In this document: in pieces, positions 1 through 8,478 of the stretch
Numbering within the stretch: the first letter of the stretch is position 1
Layout of the letters: each line of letters begins with the position of its first letter
Source of the DNA: Clostridioides difficile
Lineage (GTDB): Bacteria; Bacillota; Clostridia; Peptostreptococcales; Peptostreptococcaceae
Direction: 5' to 3'
Assembly: GCF_900243075.1 (NCBI RefSeq)
Contig: NZ_OEZH01000074.1
Coordinates: 1-57,380, forward strand
DNA: 57,380 bases
Notes under the pieces: model-generated
Database searches by the model: none
What the model was told of the DNA's origin: nothing
What the model saw: only the letters and a program-made list of their open reading frames with translations
Made by a program: the position numbers and the translations under genes

Positions 1-6
1 TCACCA
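1..6 (+). tRNA. 3' end of an upstream tRNA (CCA tail only), partial
   Basis: The window opens with a CCA in the context TCACCA, 9 bases before the first complete tRNA. In a tandem tRNA cluster this is most simply the encoded CCA tail of a preceding tRNA lying outside the window. Too little is present to identify it. Confidence 0.4.
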
Positions 7-15
7 ATTAAATAT

Positions 16-89
16 GCGGGTGTAGCTCAATGGTAGAGTTCTGGCCTTCCAAGCCAGCTGTGAGGGTTCGATCCCCTTCACCCGCTCCA
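16..89 (+). tRNA. tRNA-Gly (anticodon TCC)
   Basis: A full cloverleaf of 74 bases including an encoded CCA at 87-89. The acceptor stem GCGGGTG pairs with CACCCGC, the D-arm contains AGCTCAATGGTAGAG, and the anticodon TCC is at 48-50 in a CTTCCAA loop. The T-loop is GTTCGATCC. It is the first complete member of a five-tRNA cluster read in one direction. Confidence 0.96.
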
Positions 90-94
90 AAAAT

Positions 95-170
95 GGGACC
101 ATAGCTCAGCTGGGAGAGCACCTGCCTTACAAGCAGGGGGTCACAGGTTCGAGCCCTGTTGGTCCCACCA
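95..170 (+). tRNA. tRNA-Val (anticodon TAC)
   Basis: A 76-base cloverleaf with encoded CCA. The acceptor stem GGGACCA pairs with TGGTCCC, and the anticodon TAC at 128-130 sits in loop CTTACAA. The T-arm contains GGTTCGAGCC. It lies 5 bases after tRNA-Gly and is co-transcribed with it. Confidence 0.96.
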
Positions 171-175
171 TTCGC

Positions 176-252
176 GGCCTGGTAGTTCAGTTGGTTAGAA
201 TGCCAGCCTGTCACGCTGGAGGTCGAGGGTTCGAACCCCTTCCAGGTCGCCA
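176..252 (+). tRNA. tRNA-Asp (anticodon GTC)
   Basis: A 77-base cloverleaf with encoded CCA at 250-252. The acceptor GGCCTGG pairs with CCAGGTC, including one G-T pair. The anticodon GTC is at 210-212 and the T-arm contains GGTTCGAACC. The body closely follows the usual Firmicutes tRNA-Asp. Confidence 0.96.
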
Positions 253-262
253 AATTAAATAA

Positions 263-337
263 GCGGGAATAGTTCAGTGGTAGAGCGCAACCTTGCCAAG
301 GTTGAAGTCGCGAGTTCGAATCTCGTTTCCCGCTCCA
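263..337 (+). tRNA. tRNA-Gly (anticodon GCC)
   Basis: A 75-base cloverleaf with encoded CCA at 335-337. The acceptor GCGGGAA pairs with TTCCCGC, and anticodon GCC is at 295-297. It is a second glycine isoacceptor in the same cluster, so the cluster covers both GGA/GGG (TCC) and GGC/GGT (GCC) codons. Confidence 0.96.
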
Positions 338-346
338 TAATAATTT

Positions 347-420
<74 letters not shown>

Positions 421-425
421 TTAAG

Positions 426-460
426 AAAAGTTTACTATAAAATATAGTAAACTTTTATAT
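426..460 (+). terminator. terminator of the tRNA cluster
   Basis: A perfect 14-bp inverted repeat, 426-439 with 443-456, with a 3-base loop and a 3' run of T. It starts 5 bases after tRNA-Arg. Confidence 0.8.
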
Positions 461-465
461 TGTTT

Positions 466-508
466 AAAAAGACACAGGATACATGTATATTACCTGTGTC
501 TTTTTCTT
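466..508. terminator. second, bidirectional terminator hairpin
   Basis: A perfect 13-bp stem (466-478 with 493-505) starts with a run of A and ends with a run of T, so it could work in either direction. It follows the first terminator directly, giving tandem termination after the highly transcribed tRNA cluster. Confidence 0.75.
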
Positions 509-1290
509 TATAAACTTTAAACTATGTAAGAGTTACAGTATATTCATTAATATTGTAAACGTATGAAGGCTAATGTATAATAGTCTACAAGAAGTTTATG
601 AAGGTATCAGTTATATGAAGTCTCAATTAGATAGGAGCTATATACATTATACTGTATAGTATTAATATATTTAAATAGCTTATGAATTTATTTATAAAGA
701 GATTCATTTTACCTAAATAATAAGTATAAGTAATTATAAAAGAAAATTAGATACTATAAAGAATTGACAATTTAATGTAATATTTATAAGTTATGCTAAA
801 TGAATTATTATACTATGGATAATAGATATATGACTTTGAAAATATATGTGTTATTTTGGTTATAGAACAACTTACTTAGGTATAGAAGATAAATTTTGAT
901 GGTGATTTATAGTAAGACTATTAAAATAAATTTATCTAAACTAAATATCAAATAAATTACTACTTCAATATAAAAATGATATTAATAGGATAATGTTGAT
1001 AATAGATAATATTTAAATTTTGCAGTTGTTTGTAGTTGATAAGTAGATTATCAAATTTTTAGTAATGAATATATATTAAGTAAAGATATATTAAAGATAT
1101 TTTATAGCATAAAATTGCATTAAGGCGCGAGTACTATTTTGTATTCGCGCCTTGATGGTTTGAATTATTTGAGTAAAAACTAACTTTAATAAAAATATAT
1201 ATTTATTGAATTGATATTTTTGATGTGTTTAGAGATTATTTAACAATCTCTGAATATAAAACTAGAATTATTTACACAAAAGTTAAATAG
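509..1290. other. gene-free AT-rich spacer
   Basis: About 780 bases with stop codons in all frames and no open frame that has both a ribosome binding site and a plausible length. The only clear structure is a GC-rich hairpin at 1122-1153. I see no repeat or mobile-element end. Confidence 0.6.
1122..1153. other. isolated GC-rich hairpin
   Basis: A 12-bp stem (1122-1133 with 1142-1153, one G-T pair), core GGCGCGA/TCGCGCC, with an 8-base loop. It stands out from very AT-rich flanks and has no T-run, so it is not an ordinary intrinsic terminator. It could be a structured part of an unannotated transcript or a protein-binding palindrome. Confidence 0.5.
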
Positions 1291-1291
1291 T

Positions 1292-1321
1292 TTGTATAGA
1301 GTTAGATTTATATAGTATAAT
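1292..1321 (+). promoter_or_regulatory. probable sigma-A promoter of cdaA
   Basis: TTGTAT (1292-1297), an 18-base spacer and a perfect TATAAT (1316-1321), 46 bases before the cdaA start. The -10 is consensus and the -35 matches 4 of 6 bases. Confidence 0.5.
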
Positions 1322-1367
1322 ACTTAGTGTAAATAATTAAGAAGTTATCAAACAGGAGGATAAAACT

Positions 1368-2207
1368 GTGTTAGATATAAATTCTTTTTTAAATGGATTT
1401 TTTAATATAATATTAAGAATGAGTATATATGATTTAATTGACATATCTATAGTAGCGTATATTTTTTACAAAATATTTATGTTTATAAAAGATACAAGAG
1501 CAGAACAAGTATTTAAAGGGATAATATTTCTTTTGTTAGCAACTCAACTTAGTAACACCTTTAAATTGCATACCGTTTATTGGATATCTCTTAAAGCTTT
1601 AGATTATGGAGTTATAGCTGCTCTTATAATTTTTCAACCAGAATTTAGAGCAGGGCTTGAGCATATAGGAAGAGCAAAGTTTAATTTATTTGGAAAGAAT
1701 GTAAATACTTCTGAAGAAACTCTTAATAGAAATATAGAAGAAATTGTAGAAGCTTTATATTCACTTTCTAGACAAAAAATAGGAGCCCTTATCATAATGG
1801 AGAGAGAAACTAGAATAAGTGATATAATAAATACAGGAACTATTATTGATGCTGAAATTTCTAGACAACTATTAATAAATATATTTATACCAAATACACC
1901 ATTACATGATGGAGCAGTTGTAATTAGAGATTCTAAGGTAAAAGCAGCTGCATGTTTCTTGCCATTGACAGAAAGTAAGGACTTAAGTAAAGATTTAGGT
2001 ACTAGACATAGAGCAGGAATAGGTGTAAGTGAGGTGTCTGACTGTATAACACTGATTGTATCAGAGGAAACAGGAGGCGTATCAATTGCTAAAGCAGGTA
2101 AGTTATATAGAGATATTTCTAGAGAAAGAATGATGAATATATTACGTAGTAATTTAAAAACAAATACAGAAACAAGAAGTTTTTTCAAAGGTGGTATATT
2201 TAAATGA
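1368..2207 (+). CDS. cdaA: diadenylate cyclase CdaA (c-di-AMP synthase)
   Basis: Membrane-bound enzyme that joins two ATP into the second messenger c-di-AMP, which controls potassium and osmolyte uptake and cell wall homeostasis. The 279-residue product has about three N-terminal membrane segments (near residues 20-40, 49-61 and 78-91) followed by a DAC domain. The two DAC signatures are visible: DGA at 181-183 in LHDGAV and RHR at 213-215 in GTRHRAG. The start is GTG, with AGGAGGA at 1354-1360 as ribosome binding site. The downstream YbbR-type gene overlaps it by 4 bases, matching the conserved cdaA-cdaR pair. Length and order agree with the CdaA (YbbP) family rather than DisA or CdaS. Confidence 0.95.
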   Translation: MLDINSFLNGFFNIILRMSIYDLIDISIVAYIFYKIFMFIKDTRAEQVFKGIIFLLLATQLSNTFKLHTVYWISLKALDYGVIAALIIFQPEFRAGLEHIGRAKFNLFGKNVNTSEETLNRNIEEIVEALYSLSRQKIGALIIMERETRISDIINTGTIIDAEISRQLLINIFIPNTPLHDGAVVIRDSKVKAAACFLPLTESKDLSKDLGTRHRAGIGVSEVSDCITLIVSEETGGVSIAKAGKLYRDISRERMMNILRSNLKTNTETRSFFKGGIFK

Positions 2208-3385
2208 TAAATAGACTAAAAAATAATACCAAAATAAAAATAATATCATTTTTAAGTGCGATTGCATTATGGATGTATGTTATGGCTGTAGTTGACCCTG
2301 AAGAAACTAAAGGGTTTGAAGATATACCTGTATCTATAAGTAATATAAGTGATTTAAAAGATAAAAATCTTGTTATATATCCAGACGAAAAATTAACAGC
2401 AGATGTATATATAAAAGGTAGTCTATCAAAAGTACAAAGTGTTAAGAAAGAGGACATACATGTATATGGAACTATTGAAGATCCAATACAAGGACAAAAG
2501 GAAGTTTATTTAAAAGCAAACATTCCTCAAGGTGTCACTATAGAATTTAAGCATGATGTCTTAGTAGTAAACCTTGAAAAGAATATAAAAGAAAAAAGAG
2601 ATATAAAGGTAGAAGTAAGTGGAAATTCAAAAAGAAATATAAATAAAATTGAACTTAATAAGGATTTTGTCGACGTATCGGGTCCAAGAACTCTAGTTAA
2701 AGAAGTAAAAAGTGTAAGAGCTAATTTAGATGTTGGCAATGAAACAGAAGATTTCTCTAAAAAATTGGAATTAATACCATTAAATAGCGATGGAACTAAA
2801 GTTGAAGGTGTAAAATTAAGTTCATCTTTTGTAACTGCGAAAATAGAATTATTAAAGGAAAAAACTGTACCAATAAGAGTAAATTTAAGTGATAATAAAG
2901 ATAATGATACATTGAAAAATTATAAATTAAGTAAGGAACAAGTTACAATAAAAGGTAAAAAAGAAAATATAGACAAAATAAATTATATTAAGACAAAACC
3001 TGTTGATTTAGCTGATTTAGCTAATGGAGAAGAAAAAGAAGTGAGCTTAGATGTTCCAGAAGGGATAACTCTCGAGGATAGCTCTATAACAATAAAATTG
3101 AATGAGACAAAACAATTGAGTGCAGATTTTCTATATAATGCAGGTGATATTGAGTTAAGGAATATACCAGCAAATATGGATAATCCAAGTATAATTTCTG
3201 ATATAGATATAAAAGTTGTCGTAGAATCGACAGAAGATTTGAGTAAGTTAAATAAAAAAGATATTTCATTGTATATTGATTTATCACAAAGCCCTGAGGA
3301 AGATAGTAAATATAAAATAAAATATGAAACAACATATCAATTTAAAAAAATAAATATAGAACCTAATATTGTTGAAGTGGAATGA
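2204..3385 (+). CDS. cdaR: CdaR, YbbR-domain regulator of CdaA
   Basis: CdaR proteins bind CdaA and tune c-di-AMP production from the outer face of the membrane. The 393-residue product has one N-terminal membrane anchor (about residues 9-28, SFLSAIALWMYVMAVV) and then an extracytoplasmic region of beta-rich YbbR-type repeats. Repeat openings such as VYIKGS, VDVSGP and VTIKGK recur at roughly 80-90 residue spacing. The ATG overlaps the cdaA stop (ATGA), which implies translational coupling. A strong terminator follows. In most Firmicutes glmM comes next; here it lies 5.8 kb downstream. Confidence 0.92.
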   Translation: MINRLKNNTKIKIISFLSAIALWMYVMAVVDPEETKGFEDIPVSISNISDLKDKNLVIYPDEKLTADVYIKGSLSKVQSVKKEDIHVYGTIEDPIQGQKEVYLKANIPQGVTIEFKHDVLVVNLEKNIKEKRDIKVEVSGNSKRNINKIELNKDFVDVSGPRTLVKEVKSVRANLDVGNETEDFSKKLELIPLNSDGTKVEGVKLSSSFVTAKIELLKEKTVPIRVNLSDNKDNDTLKNYKLSKEQVTIKGKKENIDKINYIKTKPVDLADLANGEEKEVSLDVPEGITLEDSSITIKLNETKQLSADFLYNAGDIELRNIPANMDNPSIISDIDIKVVVESTEDLSKLNKKDISLYIDLSQSPEEDSKYKIKYETTYQFKKINIEPNIVEVE

Positions 3386-3411
3386 ACAAATATTTCGAAT
3401 ATTTAGTTGTT

Positions 3412-3480
3412 ACAAGATGCGACAAAAAAACCTATAAAATTAAGTTTGTTAATTTTATGTTTTTGTTGCATCTTGTTTAT
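3412..3480 (+). terminator. terminator after cdaA-cdaR
   Basis: A long, nearly perfect stem: ACAAGATGC near 3412-3420 pairs with GCATCTTGT at 3468-3476, and the inner arm extends through the A-run/T-run and AAAATTAA/TTAATTTT segments. A T-rich tail follows. It separates the c-di-AMP genes from ptb. Confidence 0.75.
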
Positions 3481-3689
3481 TTTAGTTATATTATAAAATA
3501 AGGACAATGAGATATTTGTTAAATCTAAAAAGCACTAAATATATGAAAAAAGACTGCTAAATAGATTTAAATAAATATTTTTGAATTAAATATTTCAATT
3601 ATATCTAGGAAAACGTTGTTAAACGAGTTATAATTTAATTGAGATATAAAAAGTTCTATTTCAAAAAATTCAAGATGAGGTGGAAATGC
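3481..3689 (+). promoter_or_regulatory. leader region of the ptb-buk-VOR operon
   Basis: About 210 non-coding bases between the cdaR terminator and ptb. A consensus TATAAT is at 3629-3634 but I find no convincing -35 at the right distance. An activator-dependent promoter is one reading; no operator could be identified by eye. Confidence 0.35.
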
Positions 3690-4592
3690 ATGAGAAGTTT
3701 TGAAGAAGTAATTAAGTTTGCAAAAGAAAGAGGTCCTAAAACTATATCAGTAGCATGTTGTCAAGATAAAGAAGTTTTAATGGCAGTTGAAATGGCTAGA
3801 AAAGAAAAAATAGCAAATGCTATTTTAGTAGGTGATATAGAAAAGACTAAAGAAATTGCAAAAAGCATAGACATGGATATCGAAAATTATGAACTGATAG
3901 ATATAAAAGATTTAGCAGAGGCATCTCTAAAATCTGTTGAATTAGTTTCACAAGGAAAAGCCGACATGGTAATGAAAGGCTTAGTAGACACATCAATAAT
4001 ACTAAAAGCAGTTTTAAACAAAGAAGTAGGTCTTAGAACTGGAAATGTATTAAGTCATGTAGCAGTATTTGATGTAGAGGGATATGACAGATTATTTTTC
4101 GTAACTGACGCAGCTATGAACTTAGCTCCTGATACAAATACTAAAAAGCAAATCATAGAAAATGCTTGCACAGTAGCACATTCATTAGATATAAAAGAAC
4201 CAAAAGTTGCTGCAATATGCGCAAAAGAAAAAGTAAATCCAAAAATGAAAGATACAGTTGAAGCGAAAGAGTTAGAAGAAATGTATGAAAGAGGAGAAAT
4301 CAAAGGTTGTATGGTTGGTGGACCTTTTGCAATTGATAATGCAGTGTCTTTAGAAGCTGCTAAACATAAAGGTATAAATCATCCTGTAGCAGGAAGAGCT
4401 GATATATTGTTAGCTCCAGATATAGAAGGTGGTAATATATTATATAAAGCTTTGGTATTCTTCTCAAAATCAAAAAATGCAGGAGTTATAGTTGGGGCTA
4501 AAGCGCCAATAATATTAACTTCTAGAGCAGACAGTGAAGAAACTAAACTTAACTCAATAGCTTTAGGTGTTTTAATGGCAGCGAAGGCTTAA
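3690..4592 (+). CDS. ptb: phosphate butyryltransferase (Ptb family)
   Basis: Converts butyryl-CoA or branched acyl-CoA plus phosphate to acyl phosphate and CoA. The 300-residue product is full length for the PTA/PTB family, with the typical central GKADMVMKGLVDTS and C-terminal GGNILYKALVFFSKSKNAG segments. The ATG at 3690 is preferred because GAGGTGG lies 6 bases upstream; the frame stays open to 3639, but that upstream ATG has no ribosome binding site. buk follows after 21 bases. Because 2-oxoacid:ferredoxin oxidoreductase genes lie in the same run, the likely substrates are acyl-CoAs from valine, leucine, isoleucine or related oxoacids as well as butyryl-CoA. Substrate choice is inferred from context. 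Confidence 0.9.
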   Translation: MRSFEEVIKFAKERGPKTISVACCQDKEVLMAVEMARKEKIANAILVGDIEKTKEIAKSIDMDIENYELIDIKDLAEASLKSVELVSQGKADMVMKGLVDTSIILKAVLNKEVGLRTGNVLSHVAVFDVEGYDRLFFVTDAAMNLAPDTNTKKQIIENACTVAHSLDIKEPKVAAICAKEKVNPKMKDTVEAKELEEMYERGEIKGCMVGGPFAIDNAVSLEAAKHKGINHPVAGRADILLAPDIEGGNILYKALVFFSKSKNAGVIVGAKAPIILTSRADSEETKLNSIALGVLMAAKA

Positions 4593-4613
4593 TTTTAAGG
4601 GGGAAATAGGCAA

Positions 4614-5693
4614 ATGAGCAAAATATTTAAAATCTTAACAATAAATCCTGGTTCAACATCAACTAAAATAGCTGTATTTGATAATGAGGATTTAGTATTT
4701 GAAAAAACTTTGAGACATTCTTCAGAAGAAATAGGAAAATATGAGAAGGTGTCAGACCAATTTGAATTCCGTAAACAAGTAATAGAAGAAGCTCTAAAAG
4801 AAGGTGGAGTAAAAATATCTGAATTAGATGCTGTAGTAGGTAGAGGAGGACTTCTTAAACCTATAAAAGGTGGTACTTATTCAGTAAGTGCTGCTATGAT
4901 TGAAGATTTAAAAGTAGGAGTTTTAGGAGAACATGCTTCAAACTTAGGTGGAATAATAGCAAAACAAATAGGTGAAGAAGTAAATGTTCCTTCATACATA
5001 GTAGACCCTGTTGTTGTGGATGAATTAGAAGATGTTGCTAGAATTTCTGGTATGCCTGAAATAAGTAGAGCAAGTGTAGTGCATGCTTTAAATCAAAAGG
5101 CAATAGCAAGAAGATATGCTAGAGAAATAAACGAGAAATATGAAGATATAAATCTTATAGTTGCCCACATGGGTGGAGGAGTTTCTGTTGGAGCTCATAA
5201 AAATGGTAGAATAGTAGATGTTGCAAACGCATTAGATGGGGAAGGACCTTTCTCTCCAGAAAGAAGTGGTGGATTACCAGTAGGTGCATTAGTAAAAATG
5301 TGCTTTAGTGGAAAATATACTCAAGATGAAATCAAAAAGAAAATAAAAGGTAATGGTGGATTAGTTGCATACTTAAATACTAATGACGCTAGAGAAGTTG
5401 AAGAAAGAATAGAAGCTGGTGATGAAAAAGCTAAATTAGTATATGAAGCTATGGCATATCAAATCTCTAAAGAAATAGGCTCTAGTGCAGCAGTTCTTAA
5501 GGGAGATGTAAAAGCAATACTATTAACTGGTGGAATCGCATATTCAAAAATGTTTACAGAAATGATTGCAGATAGAGTTAAATTTATAGCAGATGTAAAA
5601 GTTTATCCAGGTGAAGATGAAATGATTGCATTAGCTCAAGGTGGACTTAGAGTTTTAACTGGTGAAGAAGAGGCTCAAGTTTATGATAACTAA
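4614..5693 (+). CDS. buk: butyrate (branched-chain fatty acid) kinase
   Basis: Acetate/sugar kinase/Hsp70-superfamily enzyme that transfers phosphate from acyl phosphate to ADP, giving ATP and free acid. At 359 residues it matches Buk rather than AckA (about 400). The N-terminal phosphate loop [12 protein letters not shown] and the central [11 protein letters not shown] motif are present. AAGGGGGA at 4597-4604 precedes the ATG. It forms the second half of the Ptb-Buk substrate-level phosphorylation pair. Its last 11 bases overlap the next gene, indicating a tight operon. Confidence 0.92.
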   Translation: MSKIFKILTINPGSTSTKIAVFDNEDLVFEKTLRHSSEEIGKYEKVSDQFEFRKQVIEEALKEGGVKISELDAVVGRGGLLKPIKGGTYSVSAAMIEDLKVGVLGEHASNLGGIIAKQIGEEVNVPSYIVDPVVVDELEDVARISGMPEISRASVVHALNQKAIARRYAREINEKYEDINLIVAHMGGGVSVGAHKNGRIVDVANALDGEGPFSPERSGGLPVGALVKMCFSGKYTQDEIKKKIKGNGGLVAYLNTNDAREVEERIEAGDEKAKLVYEAMAYQISKEIGSSAAVLKGDVKAILLTGGIAYSKMFTEMIADRVKFIADVKVYPGEDEMIALAQGGLRVLTGEEEAQVYDN

Positions 5694-6360
5694 TGATAAA
5701 AGAATAAGAATCATAACTGGTCACTATGGAAGTGGTAAAAGTGAATTTGCGATGAACTATGTTGTTAAGTTAAGAGATATGGTTTCTGGCAAAGTTGCTA
5801 TAGCCGATTTAGATGTGGTAAATGTGTACTTTAGAACTAGAGAAAAGAAAGAGTTAATGAAATCTTTAGGTATACAACCAATAGATAGCTCAATTAATGC
5901 TCCAACATTAGATTTGCCAGCAGTATCAGCAGAAGTAATGTCTCCTATGGTGGATCATTCATACAATTCTGTTATAGATTTAGGTGGAGATAATGTGGGT
6001 GCTAGAGTTATAGGAAGATTTAGTCATTTGTTAAAAGAAGGCGACTATGATATGCTTTTTGTAATAAATGCAAATAGGGAGAAAACTCAAACTTCTGAAG
6101 AAGTTATCCAATATATAAAAGAAATAGAAAAATCTTCTAAATTAAAGGTAACAGGTCTAATTAATAATACTCATCTTATTAGATTTACTACTATTGATGA
6201 TGTTTTAAGAGGTCAAAAAGTTGCAAAAGAAGTTTCTGAAAAATGTAATATACCTATAAGATATGTTGCATGTTTAGAAAATCTTGTTGAACAGTTACCA
6301 AAAGATTTAGAAGGAGAAATTTTTCCTATAAAATTATATATGAGAGAAGACTGGATGTAG
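5683..6360 (+). CDS. P-loop ATPase, MinD/CobQ-like, of unknown role
   Basis: A 225-residue soluble protein with a Walker A motif GHYGSGKSE near residues 12-20, then [14 protein letters not shown] and a later VIDLGGDN segment typical of SIMIBI-class NTPases (MinD/CobQ/ArsA group). The ATG at 5683 overlaps the end of buk by 11 bases and has GAAGAGG 9 bases upstream; a GTG at 5662 is the alternative. It lies between buk and the ferredoxin subunit in the same run of genes, so a role in iron-sulfur or cofactor insertion into the oxidoreductase is plausible, but that is inference. I do not recognise a named family member. Confidence 0.75.
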   Translation: MITNDKRIRIITGHYGSGKSEFAMNYVVKLRDMVSGKVAIADLDVVNVYFRTREKKELMKSLGIQPIDSSINAPTLDLPAVSAEVMSPMVDHSYNSVIDLGGDNVGARVIGRFSHLLKEGDYDMLFVINANREKTQTSEEVIQYIKEIEKSSKLKVTGLINNTHLIRFTTIDDVLRGQKVAKEVSEKCNIPIRYVACLENLVEQLPKDLEGEIFPIKLYMREDWM

Positions 6361-6402
6361 TTTGAGCTCAAATATATAGAAAGTTTAAGGAGGCTTAGGT
6401 AA

Positions 6403-6618
6403 ATGGCTAAAGGAAAAGTATCTTTTAATCAAGAACGTTGTAAAGGTTGTGGATTATGTGTTGAAGCATGTCCAGTAAAAATCATACAATTAGACTCAAA
6501 TGTAATAAACAAAAAAGGGTATAACCCAGCAACTGTTTTTGAAATGGAAAAATGCATAGGATGTGCAAGTTGCGCAACTATGTGTCCAGATGTAGTTATA
6601 ACAGTAGAAAGAGATTAA
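6403..6618 (+). CDS. 2-oxoacid:ferredoxin oxidoreductase, delta (ferredoxin) subunit
   Basis: A 71-residue 2[4Fe-4S] ferredoxin with two classical cluster motifs, CKGCGLCVEACP and CIGCASCATMCP. It passes electrons from the thiamine enzyme to external ferredoxin. AAGGAGG lies upstream of the ATG. It is followed by alpha, beta and gamma subunits, a delta-alpha-beta-gamma order typical of the four-subunit 2-oxoisovalerate/2-oxoglutarate type enzymes. Confidence 0.92.
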   Translation: MAKGKVSFNQERCKGCGLCVEACPVKIIQLDSNVINKKGYNPATVFEMEKCIGCASCATMCPDVVITVERD

Positions 6619-6646
6619 TTTAATTAATATTTAAGGGGGAATTTTA

Positions 6647-7726
6647 ATGGCTAAGATACTTATGAAAGGTAACGAAGCATTTGGAAAAGCAGCTATAGAA
6701 GCTGGCTGCAAGTATTTCTTCGGTTACCCAATAACTCCACAAAGTGAATTACCAGAATATTTATCAAGAGAGTTACCTAAAATAGGTGGAGCGTTCGTTC
6801 AAGCTGAATCAGAAGTTTCTGCGATAAACATGGTTTATGGTGGAGCAGGTGCAGGAGCAAGAGTTATGACTTCTTCATCTTCACCAGGAGTTGCTTTAAA
6901 ACAAGAAGGTATAACATATGCAGTAGGAGCAGAAGTTCCTTGTGTTGTACTTAACGTAATGAGAGGTGGTCCAGGACTTGGAAGTATACAACCTTCACAA
7001 GCTGACTACTTCATGTCTACAAGAGGTGGAGGAAATGGAGACTACAGAACTCCAGTATTCGCACCAGCTACAGTTCAAGAAGCTGTTGATATGATAATGG
7101 AAGCTTTTGATGTTGCAGACTATTATAGATCACCAGTTATGGTAGTTGCAGATGGTATGATAGGTCAAATGATGGAGCCAGTTGAATTTAAAGCTCCTGA
7201 AAAGAAAAGAGAATTGCCTCCTAAAGATTGGGCAACTGTTGGAACTAAAGGAAAAAGAAAACCTAATGTAATAAACTCTCTATACTTAGAGCCAGAAGTA
7301 CTAGAAGACCATTGCTGGCATTTACAAGAAAAATTTGATGCAATGGAAAAAAATGAAGTACAATACGAAATGTACAAAACAGAAGATGCTGAATTTGTAT
7401 TTGCAGCTTATGGGACTACTTCAAGAGTAGTAAAAAGCGCAATTGATATATTAAGAGAAGAAGGAATAAAAGCAGGTCTTATAAGACCTAAAGTATTATG
7501 GCCATTCCCATTCGAAGCATTTAACCAAATTCCTAATGCTAGAAACATATTAACTGTTGAAATGAGTATGGGACAAATGGTGGAAGATGTTAAAATGGCA
7601 GTAGAAGGTAAATTACCAGTTTACTTCCATGGAAGACCAGGAGGAATGACTCCAACACCAGCAGAAATAGTTGAAAAAGCTAAAAAAATTATTGCCGGAG
7701 AATTGGTTGCAGGAGGTGCTAGATAA
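6647..7726 (+). CDS. 2-oxoacid:ferredoxin oxidoreductase, alpha subunit (VOR/KOR type)
   Basis: A 359-residue subunit carrying the pyrimidine-binding half of the thiamine-enzyme fold: GYPITPQSELPEYL near residues 25-38, SEVSAINMVYGGAGAGAR, and the C-terminal transketolase-like domain ending with HGRPGGMTPTPAEI. The enzyme oxidises 2-oxoacids with CoA to acyl-CoA, CO2 and reduced ferredoxin. The stop codon overlaps the beta-subunit start by one base. Because ptb-buk lies upstream, branched-chain 2-oxoacids from Stickland amino acid oxidation are likely substrates, although the fold alone cannot separate VOR from KOR. Confidence 0.9.
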   Translation: MAKILMKGNEAFGKAAIEAGCKYFFGYPITPQSELPEYLSRELPKIGGAFVQAESEVSAINMVYGGAGAGARVMTSSSSPGVALKQEGITYAVGAEVPCVVLNVMRGGPGLGSIQPSQADYFMSTRGGGNGDYRTPVFAPATVQEAVDMIMEAFDVADYYRSPVMVVADGMIGQMMEPVEFKAPEKKRELPPKDWATVGTKGKRKPNVINSLYLEPEVLEDHCWHLQEKFDAMEKNEVQYEMYKTEDAEFVFAAYGTTSRVVKSAIDILREEGIKAGLIRPKVLWPFPFEAFNQIPNARNILTVEMSMGQMVEDVKMAVEGKLPVYFHGRPGGMTPTPAEIVEKAKKIIAGELVAGGAR

Positions 7727-8478
7727 TGGCTGTTGTATTTAAGAAAACTGAAGGATTACAAGATACTCAAACTCACTACTGTCCAGGATGTACACATGGT
7801 ATAATCCATAGATTAGTTGGTGAAGTATTAGAAGAATTAGGAGTATTAGGTGATGCTGTAGGTGTTGTTCCAGTTGGATGTTCAGTTTTAGGATATAAAT
7901 ATTTTAACTGTGATACTCAAGAAGCTGCTCATGGTAGAGCACCAGCTGCAGCTACAGGAATAAAAAGAGTTCATCCTGAAAATACAGTATTCACTTATCA
8001 AGGTGATGGAGATTTAGCTTCAATCGGTACTGCTGAAATAGTTCATGCAGCTGCTAGAGGAGAGAAAATAACTACTATATTTGTAAACAATACAACTTAT
8101 GGTATGACTGGTGGACAAATGGCTCCAACTACATTAGTTGGACAAAGAGCTACTACTGCTCAATCAGGAAGAAATGCTGAAACTCAAGGTTATCCAATAA
8201 GAGTAAGTGAAATGTTAGCTACATTAACAGGAGCTGTATTTGTAGAAAGAGTAGCAGTTGATACTCCAGCCCATGTTAGACAAGCTAAAAAAGCTATAAA
8301 GAAAGCATTCCAAGTTCAACAAGCAGGATTAGGATTTGGAATAGTAGAAGTATTATCTACTTGTCCTACAAACTGGGGACTAGCTCCAAACGATGCTTTA
8401 CAATGGTTAAGAGACAATATGATACCATACTATCCATTAGGAAATTTCAAAAATGTTGAAGTTGAGGAGGTGAAGTAA
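7726..8478 (+). CDS. 2-oxoacid:ferredoxin oxidoreductase, beta (thiamine diphosphate) subunit
   Basis: A 250-residue subunit that binds the diphosphate of ThDP and Mg through GDGDLASIGT and the NNTTYGMTGGQ segment. The N-terminal CPGCTHG motif is typical of this branch. The stop is directly followed by the gamma start without spacing (8478/8479), so the subunits are translationally coupled. AGGAGGTG for the next gene lies inside its 3' end. Confidence 0.92.
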   Translation: MAVVFKKTEGLQDTQTHYCPGCTHGIIHRLVGEVLEELGVLGDAVGVVPVGCSVLGYKYFNCDTQEAAHGRAPAAATGIKRVHPENTVFTYQGDGDLASIGTAEIVHAAARGEKITTIFVNNTTYGMTGGQMAPTTLVGQRATTAQSGRNAETQGYPIRVSEMLATLTGAVFVERVAVDTPAHVRQAKKAIKKAFQVQQAGLGFGIVEVLSTCPTNWGLAPNDALQWLRDNMIPYYPLGNFKNVEVEEVK

